Under the pieces are notes generated by a model that saw nothing but the letters and a program-made list of their open reading frames with translations, searched no databases and had not been told where the DNA came from. From Clostridiales bacterium (GTDB lineage Bacteria; Bacillota; Clostridia; Oscillospirales; Oscillospiraceae), in assembly GCA_003533405.1 (NCBI GenBank), contig DQDL01000018.1, forward strand, positions 5,807-15,527: DNA of 9,721 nucleotides, given 5' to 3'. How positions within the stretch are numbered: the stretch's first letter is position 1; every line of letters begins with the position of its first letter. This document shows, one piece after another, positions 1 to 7,743 of the stretch. Position numbers and translations under genes: made by a program.

Positions 1-1900
1 GGGTCATGGAGCGCAGGTCGATGGTGTAAGAGCTCATCTCAGCCATCGGAACCTCAGCCTCGACTATCTGCATGCCGTCCTCAGCGTTCATGCCGAGCAC
101 GGTGCCGCGACGCTTGGAGGAGATATCGGACATGATATCACCGAGGTTTGCGTCGGGGATGGTCACCTGCAGCAGACCGATAGGCTCAAGAATGGTGGGC
201 TTTGCCTTGGGGATACCGTCCTGATATGCAAGGCGAGCAGCGGTCTGGAACGCCATATCGTTCGAGTCGACGGGGTGGTAGGAGCCGTCGTACAGGGTGG
301 CCTTGAGGCCTACCAGCGGGTAGCCTGCAAGAACGCCCTTGTTGACGGAGTTGCGTAGACCCTTCTCGACGGAGGGGAAGAAGTTCTTGGGAACGGAGCC
401 GCCGAAGACCTCTTCTGCGAAGATCATGTCGTCGGACTCATCCTGCGGCTCGAAGCGAATCCAAACATCACCGAACTGGCCGGAACCGCCGGACTGCTTC
501 TTATGACGGCCGTGCGCCTCGACACGACCCTTGATTTTTTCACGGTATGCGACACGGGCGGGCTTGAGCTCGGTCTCAACGCCGAAGCGGGACTTGAGCT
601 TTGCACACAGGACATCGACCTGAATGTCGCCTGCGCCGGAGATGACCATCTGATGGGTCTCTGCATTGTTGACAAGCGTGAAGGAGACATCCTCCTCGTT
701 CAGACGGGAAAGGCCGCCTGCGACCTTGTCGTCCTGACCCTTGGTCTTGGGGGAGATAGCCATGGAGTAGCAGGGATCGGGCATTTCGAGAGCGGGAAGC
801 TCGACCTCGTTCTTAGGATCGCAAACGGTGTCGCCGGTCTTCCAGTCCATCTTGCCGACGGCAACGATATCGCCGCAGCAGACTTCCTTGACCTCGGTGG
901 TCTTCTTGCCGCAGATGGTGTACAGACGGCCGAGCTTGTCGGTACTGGAGGCACGGACATTGCGCAGAGACATGTCGGCAGTAATCTTGCCGCCCATGAC
1001 CTTAACGAAGCTGTACTTGCCGAACTGGTCGGAAACGGTCTTGAATACGAATGCGAGAGTGGGTGCTGCGGGGTCTACATCGGGAGCAGGGACATAGTCG
1101 CAAACTGCCTGCAGAACTGCCTCAGTGCCGATGTTGGCCATTGCTGCGCCGCAGACAACGGGAACGACACTGCGGTCCTTCATGCCAAGCTTGATGCCGG
1201 TCACGATATCGGCCTCGCAAAGCTCCATCTCCTCAAAGTACTTCTCCATGAGCTCCTCGGAAGCGCCTGCAGCGGTCTCCATAAGAGCCTCACGAAGCTC
1301 TGCAACCTTGTCGGCATCTGCTGCGGGAACGGGGATCTTTGCGGTCTTGCCGCCCTTGGTCTGGTATGCAACATTGTGTACCAGATCGATAACGCCGGTG
1401 CCGTCGGACATGGGAGCGACGACGGGGCAGACGATGCTGCCGTACTTTGCCTGAAGATCGCCGAGGACCTTGTAGAAATCACCGTGCTCCTCGTCGAGCT
1501 TGGAGATGTAGAACATTGCGGGGACATTGGCAGCCTTCAGATACTTCCAGCTGCGCTCTGCACCGACGGAAATGCCGTCCTTTGCCGTGCAGAAGATAAT
1601 GCCGGTATCTGCGACACGGATGGCGGCGAGGACATCGCCGACAAAGTCGAAGTATCCCGGGCAGTCAAGTACATTAATCTTGCAGCCGCCGAAGTTGACG
1701 GGTGCGACCGCGGTAGAGATAGTGATCTGGCGCTTGATCTCTTCTGCGTCGTAGTCACAGACGGTGTTGCCGTCGGTCACCTTGCCCTGACGGTCGATAG
1801 CGCCGGTAGTGAACAGCATGCTTTCGGCAAGGCTGGTCTTGCCGCTGTTGCCGTGACCCATAAAGCAAATGTTGCGGATGTTTTTGGTTTCGTAGCTCAT
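1..1900 (-). CDS. EF-G-like translational GTPase (EF-G2/FusA2-type paralog), 3' end cut by window edge
   Basis: The reverse strand encodes 633 residues from ATG at 1900 with no stop before the left edge; EF-G is usually about 690 residues, so roughly 55-60 C-terminal residues are missing. The G domain is at the N terminus: P-loop GHGNSGKT (15-22), switch I KRQITI (56-61), G3 DCPGY (79-83) and G4 SKLD (133-136). Domain IV begins near residue 460 with the HGRHKKQSGGSGQFG loop, and domain V (from about 565) ends in KRRG and LRSMT. Canonical EF-G has GHIDAGKT, RGITI, DTPGH and NKMD; the variants here are those of the second EF-G-like lineage of many bacteria, whose role in translation is less settled. 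Family membership is clear; assignment to the paralog rather than housekeeping FusA is inferred from these motifs. A purine-rich AGAGAGGAAG precedes the ATG, and a near-consensus promoter lies at 1957-1985. Confidence 0.95.
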   Translation of the reverse strand, partial: MSYETKNIRNICFMGHGNSGKTSLAESMLFTTGAIDRQGKVTDGNTVCDYDAEEIKRQITISTAVAPVNFGGCKINVLDCPGYFDFVGDVLAAIRVADTGIIFCTAKDGISVGAERSWKYLKAANVPAMFYISKLDEEHGDFYKVLGDLQAKYGSIVCPVVAPMSDGTGVIDLVHNVAYQTKGGKTAKIPVPAADADKVAELREALMETAAGASEELMEKYFEEMELCEADIVTGIKLGMKDRSVVPVVCGAAMANIGTEAVLQAVCDYVPAPDVDPAAPTLAFVFKTVSDQFGKYSFVKVMGGKITADMSLRNVRASSTDKLGRLYTICGKKTTEVKEVCCGDIVAVGKMDWKTGDTVCDPKNEVELPALEMPDPCYSMAISPKTKGQDDKVAGGLSRLNEEDVSFTLVNNAETHQMVISGAGDIQVDVLCAKLKSRFGVETELKPARVAYREKIKGRVEAHGRHKKQSGGSGQFGDVWIRFEPQDESDDMIFAEEVFGGSVPKNFFPSVEKGLRNSVNKGVLAGYPLVGLKATLYDGSYHPVDSNDMAFQTAARLAYQDGIPKAKPTILEPIGLLQVTIPDANLGDIMSDISSKRRGTVLGMNAEDGMQIVEAEVPMAEMSSYTIDLRSMT

Positions 1901-1956
1901 GTGTTGCTTCCTCTCTGAAATATATTATAAAGTTTATTAAATAACACAATCGATTT

Positions 1957-1985
1957 ATTATACACTATAAGTTTGTTTATATCAA
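1957..1985 (-). promoter_or_regulatory. Sigma-A-type promoter for the EF-G-like gene
   Basis: Read on the minus strand, TTGATA (1980-1985) is followed by exactly 17 bases and a perfect TATAAT (1957-1962). Transcription would start near 1950, giving an AT-rich leader of about 50 bases before the ATG at 1900. The -35 box begins 7 bases after the stop codon of the upstream ATPase-like gene, and no terminator hairpin is visible in the 92-base gap, so readthrough from upstream may add to expression. A second TATAAT at 1924-1929 has no good -35 partner. Confidence 0.8.
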
Positions 1986-1992
1986 CATTTTT

Positions 1993-4176
1993 TTACTCCG
2001 AGAAGCAAAAGCCGATAACGAGCACAGGTATCAGCCATGCAAGCAGGAACGAAAGCGCCGCCGTGACGGTCATTTGGCCGGTCAGGCTGAGGATAAACAT
2101 AACTATCATGCCGATGACTGTGCTCATGACAGACAGCATCACGCTTACCCGCACTCTTGTGTACAGACCCTTTGCGTGCTCGGCAAGATGGACGAATGCG
2201 CCAAGCCCCTCACGGGAAACGAGAGCAGCCGGTTTGCTTGCCTCCGAGGGCTCTGCACCAGATATCTCATAGCGCTGCGCAAAGGACGGAAAATCAAAGC
2301 CGTCAGTCGGAATGTCGTATTTTACCGACAAAAGCTGCGGCGTGATGTTAAAGTCACGCACGGCAAAAACGGGATGGCGATCCGAGCGCATGAGCATGTA
2401 CAGTGCATCTCTTACGCTGTCAACGGGGGCGTACTCCATCTGGAACATGCCGCAGATGGTGTCGCCCTCGGAGACATATACGCAGTTTTTGATCTTGAAC
2501 ATATCCGGCAGGTGCACGCCCATAAGGTGCATGAAGCTTGCCGAGCCGCAGTAGACCTCAACTCCGTCGACCATTGCGATAAGTCCGCCGCCCTCGTGAC
2601 AGCGGAAGTTTTCAACACGCAGGAGACTGCCCTTGCCTTGCTTCATGAGCTCTGCAAAAGCAGGGGAGAGTGCACTGCCGGAGGCGGCGATCATGCTGCC
2701 TGCAAGCGACACGACCTTTTCCGGCTTCATTCCGGCGAAAATTCGTGTCTGCGAGATGGTGACGCTGCCCTTGGGGAACAGATCAAAGTCCGTGATTATC
2801 ATGTGCCGACACTTGCCGATATCGTAAATTCCCGACCAACCGGCGATAGCCGAGCCGCTTTTGATGAGCGTTTTGGCGGAAACGAAGTTTGCAAGCGGGT
2901 AGGTGAGCAGTATCGCAAGCGGCGCTGCGCACACGAAAATGCCCGACAGGATATGCGCAAACTGGGCAAAGGATTTGCTCACGGCTGCGGAAATCAGGCT
3001 CAGAAGAAGCGCAATAACTATCAGATACGGAGCCATAACGCCGTAAACGGTCTCGTCGGGACCTGCTTCCTCCGTGCGGCGGACAAAGCCCTTGGTGGTC
3101 ATGCGGGACTTGAGTATCGTAACGCCGTTGCCGGTGACCGAGGTCTCCGCAGTGACGGTGTATGGCTTGCGGGAGGAGGACACGGTGTTGAACACTATCC
3201 TGCTGCTGCGGCAGTTGAGCAGCGATCCCAAAAGCGAGAACGATATCGTCAGTGCAGGCACGGCGCAGAAGGGAAGCTTCGTGCCCTTAACGCCGCATGC
3301 GGCCAAAAAACCGTCGATGACGCTCAAAAGTGCCGACAGCGCAATAAGCGTGTTGGCGTTCGGCCTGCCGTGGGCTATCGCAATGAGACCCGAGGTCATA
3401 ATATCAAGCCCGCAGATCATGACGGCAAGCAGCAAAATGAGACATACTGCGCTCTTTACCGCTGTGGCGCTCATTGCACCCATGACAGGCAGGCTGAATG
3501 AGATGTATGCCAGAACAAGGCTCAGCACAAAAGCGATTCGCACCCTGATGTGCAGACCGTCTATGAAGCTTTCGTAAAACTTCGAGGCCTTCTCCGGCGG
3601 CAGCTCCTGTCCGAGCTCCTCGTCGTCATCGGCGGAAAAGCTCAGAGAAAGCTTGCTCTGCTGCACCTTGAGGGCGATAAGAGCAAGAGCGGAGATAAAC
3701 GGCGTGACAATAAGCTCACCGAACGAGCGGGCTTTGCGCCGCTCATGCCGCTTCGGCGTCGGCTCCTCGGCCTTTTCGGTCTCGTAATCGCCGTCCTCGG
3801 CGTAGTCCTCGGGCGATATGTCCTCATCGGATATCCCGTCCGTAACGAGATCGTTGTCCTGCACGGGCTTAAATACCTTCGTCGTCTCATTCTCCGAGCC
3901 GTCGGTATATTCCTCGACGATGCTGTCGATAATATCCTCTTCCCCGGACTCCTCCTCGACCTCCGGCTCGGTCTCTGGCGGATAGTCATAACCCTCGTCG
4001 ACGCTGAGATCGGTCGATAAAATGTCCTCAATATCGTCATAGGTGACGGGCTTTGAACCTATCGCATCATAGTCGATCTCGGCATCGTCGTTGCCGCTGC
4101 CGAACTCACGCATGATGCTTTCAAAGTCAAACTCATCACCGGCGTAGAATATTTTGTTTTCCCTGTTTTTATCCAT
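1993..4176 (-). CDS. P1B-type (metal) ATPase-like membrane protein, probable pseudoenzyme with acidic N-terminal extension
   Basis: The 727-residue protein has an acidic, probably disordered region (1-140; about 50 Asp/Glu), a basic patch KRHERRKAR (142-150), then hydrophobic segments near 155-171, 211-233, 240-261, 273-293, 301-320, 381-400, 405-428, 677-699 and 703-724. The order matches a metal P-type ATPase: GRPNANTLIAL (270-280) resembles the G..MDTLIAL helix, TLIKSGSAI (436-444) the ILIKGGEAL element, MIITDFDLFPKGSV (459-472) occupies the phosphorylation loop, residues 484-620 follow the N/P domains, and two C-terminal helices close it. Key residues are gone: no DKTGT, no CPC (CAAPLA at 416-421), HP replaced by SA (501-502), TGD replaced by VRD (606-608), and only about 60 residues (321-380) where the TGE-bearing A domain should be. 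Transport activity is therefore unlikely; a regulatory or structural role is inference. ATG at 4176 follows AGGA. It lies 24 bases after the rlmB-like gene. Confidence 0.75.
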   Translation of the reverse strand: MDKNRENKIFYAGDEFDFESIMREFGSGNDDAEIDYDAIGSKPVTYDDIEDILSTDLSVDEGYDYPPETEPEVEEESGEEDIIDSIVEEYTDGSENETTKVFKPVQDNDLVTDGISDEDISPEDYAEDGDYETEKAEEPTPKRHERRKARSFGELIVTPFISALALIALKVQQSKLSLSFSADDDEELGQELPPEKASKFYESFIDGLHIRVRIAFVLSLVLAYISFSLPVMGAMSATAVKSAVCLILLLAVMICGLDIMTSGLIAIAHGRPNANTLIALSALLSVIDGFLAACGVKGTKLPFCAVPALTISFSLLGSLLNCRSSRIVFNTVSSSRKPYTVTAETSVTGNGVTILKSRMTTKGFVRRTEEAGPDETVYGVMAPYLIVIALLLSLISAAVSKSFAQFAHILSGIFVCAAPLAILLTYPLANFVSAKTLIKSGSAIAGWSGIYDIGKCRHMIITDFDLFPKGSVTISQTRIFAGMKPEKVVSLAGSMIAASGSALSPAFAELMKQGKGSLLRVENFRCHEGGGLIAMVDGVEVYCGSASFMHLMGVHLPDMFKIKNCVYVSEGDTICGMFQMEYAPVDSVRDALYMLMRSDRHPVFAVRDFNITPQLLSVKYDIPTDGFDFPSFAQRYEISGAEPSEASKPAALVSREGLGAFVHLAEHAKGLYTRVRVSVMLSVMSTVIGMIVMFILSLTGQMTVTAALSFLLAWLIPVLVIGFCFSE

Positions 4177-4200
4177 AAATCGTCCTAACCCGACCGCTTA

Positions 4201-4968
4201 TCAGCGACCGGAGCGCTGGCGCAGCACCTCGTACATGATGACCGAGGCAGCCGCCGAAGCGTTGAGAGAATTGATCTTGCCGACCATGGGGATGTTCACG
4301 ATGAAATCGCAGTTTTCACGCACGAGCCTGCCGATGCCGTCACCCTCGGAGCCGATAACGAGCACCATTGCACCGGTAAAATCGGTGTCCCACAGGCCGT
4401 TTGAGCCGCCTGCGGCAGCGCCGTAGACCCATAGCCCCTTGGCCTTGAGCTCCTTGAGCACGGCGGGGATGTTAGGCACTCTTGCTATGGCCATGTGCTC
4501 TGCGGCACCGGCGGAGGCCTTGCCTACAATTGCGGTCAGCCCCGCGCTTCTGCGCTTGGGGATGATAACGCCATGCGCACCGGCGCACTCTGCGCTTCTT
4601 ATGATGGCACCGAGATTGCGTGGGTCGCTGACCTCGTCGCACACGATGACAAACGGTGCTTCACCCTTCGCTTCGGCAACTGCAAGGATATCCTCGACCG
4701 AGCAGTACTCGTTCACGCCGACAAGGGCGATAACGCCCTGATGCGAGTGCGTGACGCTCATGCTGTCGAGCTTGCGGCGGTCGGCATCGACCACGACTAT
4801 GCCCGCCTCACGGGCCTTGGAGGCGATGTGACCCAAGGTCTTGTCCGTTTCGCCCTTGGCGATAAATATTTTATCGATACTTCTGCCGACACGCAAAGCC
4901 TCGATAACGGCGTTGCGGCCCTCAATAATATCGTTTTTTATTTCATTTTCTGCGTTTCTGTCGTACAT
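4201..4968 (-). CDS. rlmB: TrmH/RlmB-family 2'-O-ribose rRNA (guanosine) methyltransferase
   Basis: A 255-residue SPOUT-class methyltransferase. The N-terminal substrate-binding domain starts with IIEGRNAVIEAL (14-25), as in RlmB, which methylates a guanosine ribose of 23S rRNA (Gm2251 in E. coli) using S-adenosylmethionine. The three SPOUT signatures that form the trefoil knot are present: DPRNLGAIIRSAE (115-127, with catalytic-type Asn-x-Gly and Arg), VLVIGSEGDGIGR (202-214) and IPMVGKINSLNAS (227-239). Length is normal for the family. ATG at 4968 is chosen because AGGTG lies five bases upstream (4974-4978); an in-frame TTG at 4986 would place that site inside the gene. The exact target cannot be read from sequence, since TrmH-family members differ in substrate, so the symbol is a best match. 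It heads the minus-strand group and faces a divergent operon across 149 bases. Confidence 0.92.
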   Translation of the reverse strand: MYDRNAENEIKNDIIEGRNAVIEALRVGRSIDKIFIAKGETDKTLGHIASKAREAGIVVVDADRRKLDSMSVTHSHQGVIALVGVNEYCSVEDILAVAEAKGEAPFVIVCDEVSDPRNLGAIIRSAECAGAHGVIIPKRRSAGLTAIVGKASAGAAEHMAIARVPNIPAVLKELKAKGLWVYGAAAGGSNGLWDTDFTGAMVLVIGSEGDGIGRLVRENCDFIVNIPMVGKINSLNASAAASVIMYEVLRQRSGR

Positions 4969-4999
4969 TTTTTCACCTACAAACAATAATACATTTTAC

Positions 5000-5008
5000 A
5001 TCTTACCA
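5000..5008 (-). promoter_or_regulatory. Possible extended -10 for the rlmB-like gene
   Basis: On the minus strand this reads TGGTAAGAT, an extended -10 form (TGnTAnnAT) about 32 bases before the chosen ATG at 4968. The hexamer matches TATAAT at four of six positions and no clear -35 box lies at standard distance. It is the best candidate in the gap but a weak one. Confidence 0.25.
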
Positions 5009-5082
5009 CATCAGAACAAAAACTTAAAGATAAAAGTTACATTGCCGACAATTTTTTTGTAGACTTTACCTTGTTTTAGCCT

Positions 5083-5088
5083 TATAAT
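5083..5088 (+). promoter_or_regulatory. Candidate -10 box for the rhomboid-like/propeller/EFR1 operon
   Basis: A perfect TATAAT lies 29 bases before the ATG at 5118, in an AT-rich stretch. The -35 partner is unclear: TTGTAG (5057-5062) is 20 bases away, longer than optimal, and the sequence at standard spacing is poor. Transcription would start near 5095. Confidence 0.4.
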
Positions 5089-5117
5089 TTATATAAGTGT
5101 CTCGAAAGGAGTTGCAT

Positions 5118-5963
5118 ATGAAAAAGCTGAACAAAAGTATCGACATGTTTTGTTATCGGCATCCGAGATTCGGTGTGCCGAACCTTATGCTATATATCGT
5201 TATCGTAAGCCTTGCCGTCTGGGTGTTCACCCTCATGGACTCGACCCAAACACTGCTGTCGTTTTTCGTGTTCTCGCCGGCGAAGATACTCAAGGGCGAG
5301 GTGTGGAGGCTCGTGACCTTCATATTTGTGCCGCAGTCGACGGGCTTCTGGGCACTGCTGTTTTTCTATTTCTATTACTGGATAGGCAATGTACTCGAAA
5401 GAGAGTGGGGCACCCCGAGGTTCAATATTTTCATCATAAGCGGCGTTTTGCTGACTGTCATCTACGGCTTTATCGTATACTTCATCACCAAGCAGGACTT
5501 TGAGGTCACGACCGAGTATCTGTATCTTTCGATGTTCTTCTCTTTTGCAACGCTGTTCCCCGATGTTCAGGTGCTGTTCATGTTCATCATCCCGGTCAAG
5601 GTGAAATGGCTTGCATATCTTGACGCTGCGCTGTTTGCGTATGCAATGATAACGGCACCGTTCCCGTTCAATCTCCTGCCGCTGGTCGCAATTTTGAACT
5701 ACTTCGTGTTCTTTGGCGATGAGCTTATATCGTCTATCCGCTCGAACAGAGCACGCTATAAAAAAACGACCGTCAACTTCAACAGGGAGAAGCAGAAGAT
5801 CAAGTACGAGCAGAAAAATGCGTCATATACAAGAAAATGCGCAGTCTGCGGCAGGACCGATACCGATTATCCGGACCTTGAGTTCAGATACTGCTCACGC
5901 TGCGCAGGCTACCACTGCTTCTGCCAGGATCATATAAATAACCATATACACTTTACAGAATAA
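5118..5963 (+). CDS. Rhomboid-fold membrane protein, probably proteolytically inactive, with C-terminal Cys/His zinc-ribbon-like tail
   Basis: The 281-residue protein has about six hydrophobic segments (roughly 22-41, 63-95, 102-122, 134-158, 164-180, 183-200). Rhomboid-like signatures are GEVWRLVTFIF (60-70), resembling the GQxWRLxT start of the rhomboid core, and NVLEREWG (91-98), resembling the G..LE..WG loop before the next helix. The catalytic motifs are not visible: no GxSG serine loop, no HxxxN in helix 2 (it reads FFYFYYW), and no histidine in the last helix. The cytosolic-type tail is basic (208-240) and then carries CAVC (241-244), YCSRC (258-262) and HCFCQDH (266-272), enough ligands for one or two zinc sites. 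The rhomboid relationship is inferred from motif order. AAAGGAG (5105-5111), six bases before ATG 5118, sets this start over an in-frame GTG at 5097. It is first in a three-gene operon. Confidence 0.72.
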   Translation: MKKLNKSIDMFCYRHPRFGVPNLMLYIVIVSLAVWVFTLMDSTQTLLSFFVFSPAKILKGEVWRLVTFIFVPQSTGFWALLFFYFYYWIGNVLEREWGTPRFNIFIISGVLLTVIYGFIVYFITKQDFEVTTEYLYLSMFFSFATLFPDVQVLFMFIIPVKVKWLAYLDAALFAYAMITAPFPFNLLPLVAILNYFVFFGDELISSIRSNRARYKKTTVNFNREKQKIKYEQKNASYTRKCAVCGRTDTDYPDLEFRYCSRCAGYHCFCQDHINNHIHFTE

Positions 5964-5985
5964 GCTTACCTAGGGGTGGATAGAG

Positions 5986-7719
5986 ATGAAGGATAACAAG
6001 AAAAAGAAAAATCCGCTGCTCATTGCGATACAGGTGCTGCTGCTCATAGTTTTGGCCGCCGCACTTGTGTACATCGTGTATAGCTCCATGCAGGCAAATG
6101 ACGAGCTTAACAAGCCCGCACCTACGCCTACGCCGACCGCTGCTCCAACTCCCACGCCGACTCCCGAACCCACGCCGACACCCGTCGGCCTGCCGGACTT
6201 TGAGCCGCACGCCGTTGAGGGCACCGAGCCTGAAAACCTCATCAAGAGCACGGCCATCATGGTCGACGGCGAGGTGGTCGAGGAGTACGAAAACCAGTAC
6301 GACATTTTGTTTGACCTGCCCGAGCGCTACGCCCAAATTGACGGTGTAGTCACCTTCAGAGGTGATAACTTCCGCTCCGGCGCAGCCTACGGCACCGCAA
6401 ATGTCAGCAGCAAATCCCTGTCGGTCGCGTGGAAAAACACCACAGGCGGTCTTGCCGACTCCGACGGCTTTAACTGGACGGGCAGCGGCTGGACGGGTCA
6501 GGCGCTTGTCGCCAAGTGGCCTGAAGCCACCCGCAAGAATATGACAGCCATGTATGACTGGGCAAGAGAGAAGAAGAATCTTGTCGAGGTCATCCACGCA
6601 ACGCTCGACGGATATGTTCATTTCTATGAGCTGTCCACCGGCGAAAAGACCCGTGATGCGCTGTTTTTGGGCTTCAACTTCAAGGGCGCAGGTGCTCTTG
6701 ACCCGAGGGGCTATCCCATTCTCTATGTCGGTGCAGGTGTTGACAGCTCTGCTAAGGGCAGCGCAAGAGCACTTGTCGTGAATCTTTTGGATAACTCCAT
6801 CATGTTCGAATTCGGCAAAAACGACGGCTTTGCAGACCGCGGCTGGTACATGTTCGACTCGTCTCCGCTCGTGAGCGCCGATACCGATCAGCTCATTTAC
6901 CCGGGCGAGTGCGGCATACTGTACATAATCCACCTCAACACCAAGTACGACGAGGCAAACGGCACGCTGTCCGTTGACCCGGACAACATCGTCAAGTGGA
7001 AGTATAAAGGCACACGCACGGGCTCAAAGTATTGGCTCGGTGTCGAGTCCTCGGCGGCAATCATAAATCACTACGCCTTCCTCGCCGATAACGGCGGCAA
7101 CCTTATGTGCCTTGACCTTAACACGCTCAAGCTCGTTTGGGCGCAGGATATTCTCGACGACACCAACTGCTCGCCCGTTGTCAGCATTGAGGACGGTCAT
7201 CCGTATATCTACATAAGCACATCGTTCCACATGGGCTGGCGCTCAAGCTATAAGGCGGAGATACCCATTTTCAAGATCGATGCCGAGACCGGCGAGATCG
7301 TTTGGAAAACCAGCTACGAGTGCTACACCGTCTCCGACCTTTCGGGCGGCGTACAGGGCACGATAGCCGTCGGCAAGAATAAGCTTTCGGACATGATATT
7401 TGTCCCCGTTGCAAGAACCCCGGGAGCGGGCTCGGGCACGCTCGTTGCGCTCAGGAAGGATACCGGCGAAAAGGTCTGGGAGAGAGAGACCTCGGTATAT
7501 AGCTGGAGCTCACCGGTCGACTTCTATGATAAGGACGGCAACGGCTATCTTGCATACTGCAACACGGGCTTCAACCTGTACCTCATTGACGGCAAGACCG
7601 GCGATGTGCTCGACCAGATGAACCTCGGCGGCAACATTGAGGCTTCGCCCGTTGTGTACAACAGCTACATCGTTGTCGGTACGAGAGCTAACAGGACCTA
7701 CTGCGTAGAGGTAAAATAA
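5986..7719 (+). CDS. Membrane-anchored PQQ-like beta-propeller protein with Pro/Thr-rich stalk
   Basis: The 577-residue protein starts with a lysine-rich tip (KDNKKKKN), a single transmembrane helix (11-32) that probably acts as an uncleaved signal anchor, and a Pro/Thr linker (45-67), placing the rest outside the cell. From about residue 120 it shows BamB/PQQ-type propeller blades, best seen in the C-terminal half: LMCLDLNTLKLVW (373-385), IFKIDAETGEIVW (428-440), LVALRKDTGEKVW (486-498) and LYLIDGKTGDVL (531-542), each following the 'aLd..TGe.vW' pattern, with SPVV-type strands between them. Earlier blades are less regular (145-150 SVAWKN; 208-220 DGYVHFYELSTGE). These propellers often act as scaffolds; PQQ binding is not implied. 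AGGGGTGG precedes the ATG. The gene lies 22 bases after the rhomboid-like gene and 24 before the EFR1 gene, so co-transcription is likely. Ligand or partner unknown. Confidence 0.88.
   Translation: MKDNKKKKNPLLIAIQVLLLIVLAAALVYIVYSSMQANDELNKPAPTPTPTAAPTPTPTPEPTPTPVGLPDFEPHAVEGTEPENLIKSTAIMVDGEVVEEYENQYDILFDLPERYAQIDGVVTFRGDNFRSGAAYGTANVSSKSLSVAWKNTTGGLADSDGFNWTGSGWTGQALVAKWPEATRKNMTAMYDWAREKKNLVEVIHATLDGYVHFYELSTGEKTRDALFLGFNFKGAGALDPRGYPILYVGAGVDSSAKGSARALVVNLLDNSIMFEFGKNDGFADRGWYMFDSSPLVSADTDQLIYPGECGILYIIHLNTKYDEANGTLSVDPDNIVKWKYKGTRTGSKYWLGVESSAAIINHYAFLADNGGNLMCLDLNTLKLVWAQDILDDTNCSPVVSIEDGHPYIYISTSFHMGWRSSYKAEIPIFKIDAETGEIVWKTSYECYTVSDLSGGVQGTIAVGKNKLSDMIFVPVARTPGAGSGTLVALRKDTGEKVWERETSVYSWSSPVDFYDKDGNGYLAYCNTGFNLYLIDGKTGDVLDQMNLGGNIEASPVVYNSYIVVGTRANRTYCVEVK
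6118..6186 (+). repeat. Pro/Thr-rich low-complexity coding repeat (linker)
   Basis: Short imperfect repeats of the form CCTACGCCGACN encode PTPTP-type residues 45-67 of the propeller protein. This is a coding stalk between the membrane helix and the extracellular domain. Such tracts vary in length between strains through slippage. Confidence 0.85.
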
Positions 7720-7743
7720 AAAGGAAAAAGGATAGAGGATCAA

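Noticed and set aside
503..1918. 471-codon open frame on the plus strand
   Set aside because: It is antisense to the EF-G-like gene, which has full-length family motifs. The frame is open because of the GC-rich third positions of the real gene, and its translation resembles no family.
2074..3501. 475-codon open frame on the plus strand
   Set aside because: It is antisense to the ATPase-like gene, rich in His, Cys and Arg with no domain pattern or ribosome binding site.
4969..4986. TTG start at 4986 for the rlmB-like gene
   Set aside because: The AGGTG site and ATG at 4968 fit better, and the six extra residues match nothing in the family.
5097..5117. GTG start at 5097 for the rhomboid-like gene
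   Set aside because: The AAAGGAG site would fall inside the coding region; ATG 5118 is correctly spaced from it.
6118..6186. Possible CRISPR or regulatory repeat array
   Set aside because: The repeats are in frame, encode Pro/Thr and have no spacers.
5953..6933. 326-codon open frame on the minus strand
   Set aside because: It is antisense to the propeller gene. Its glycine/arginine-rich part is only the reverse of the Pro/Thr linker.
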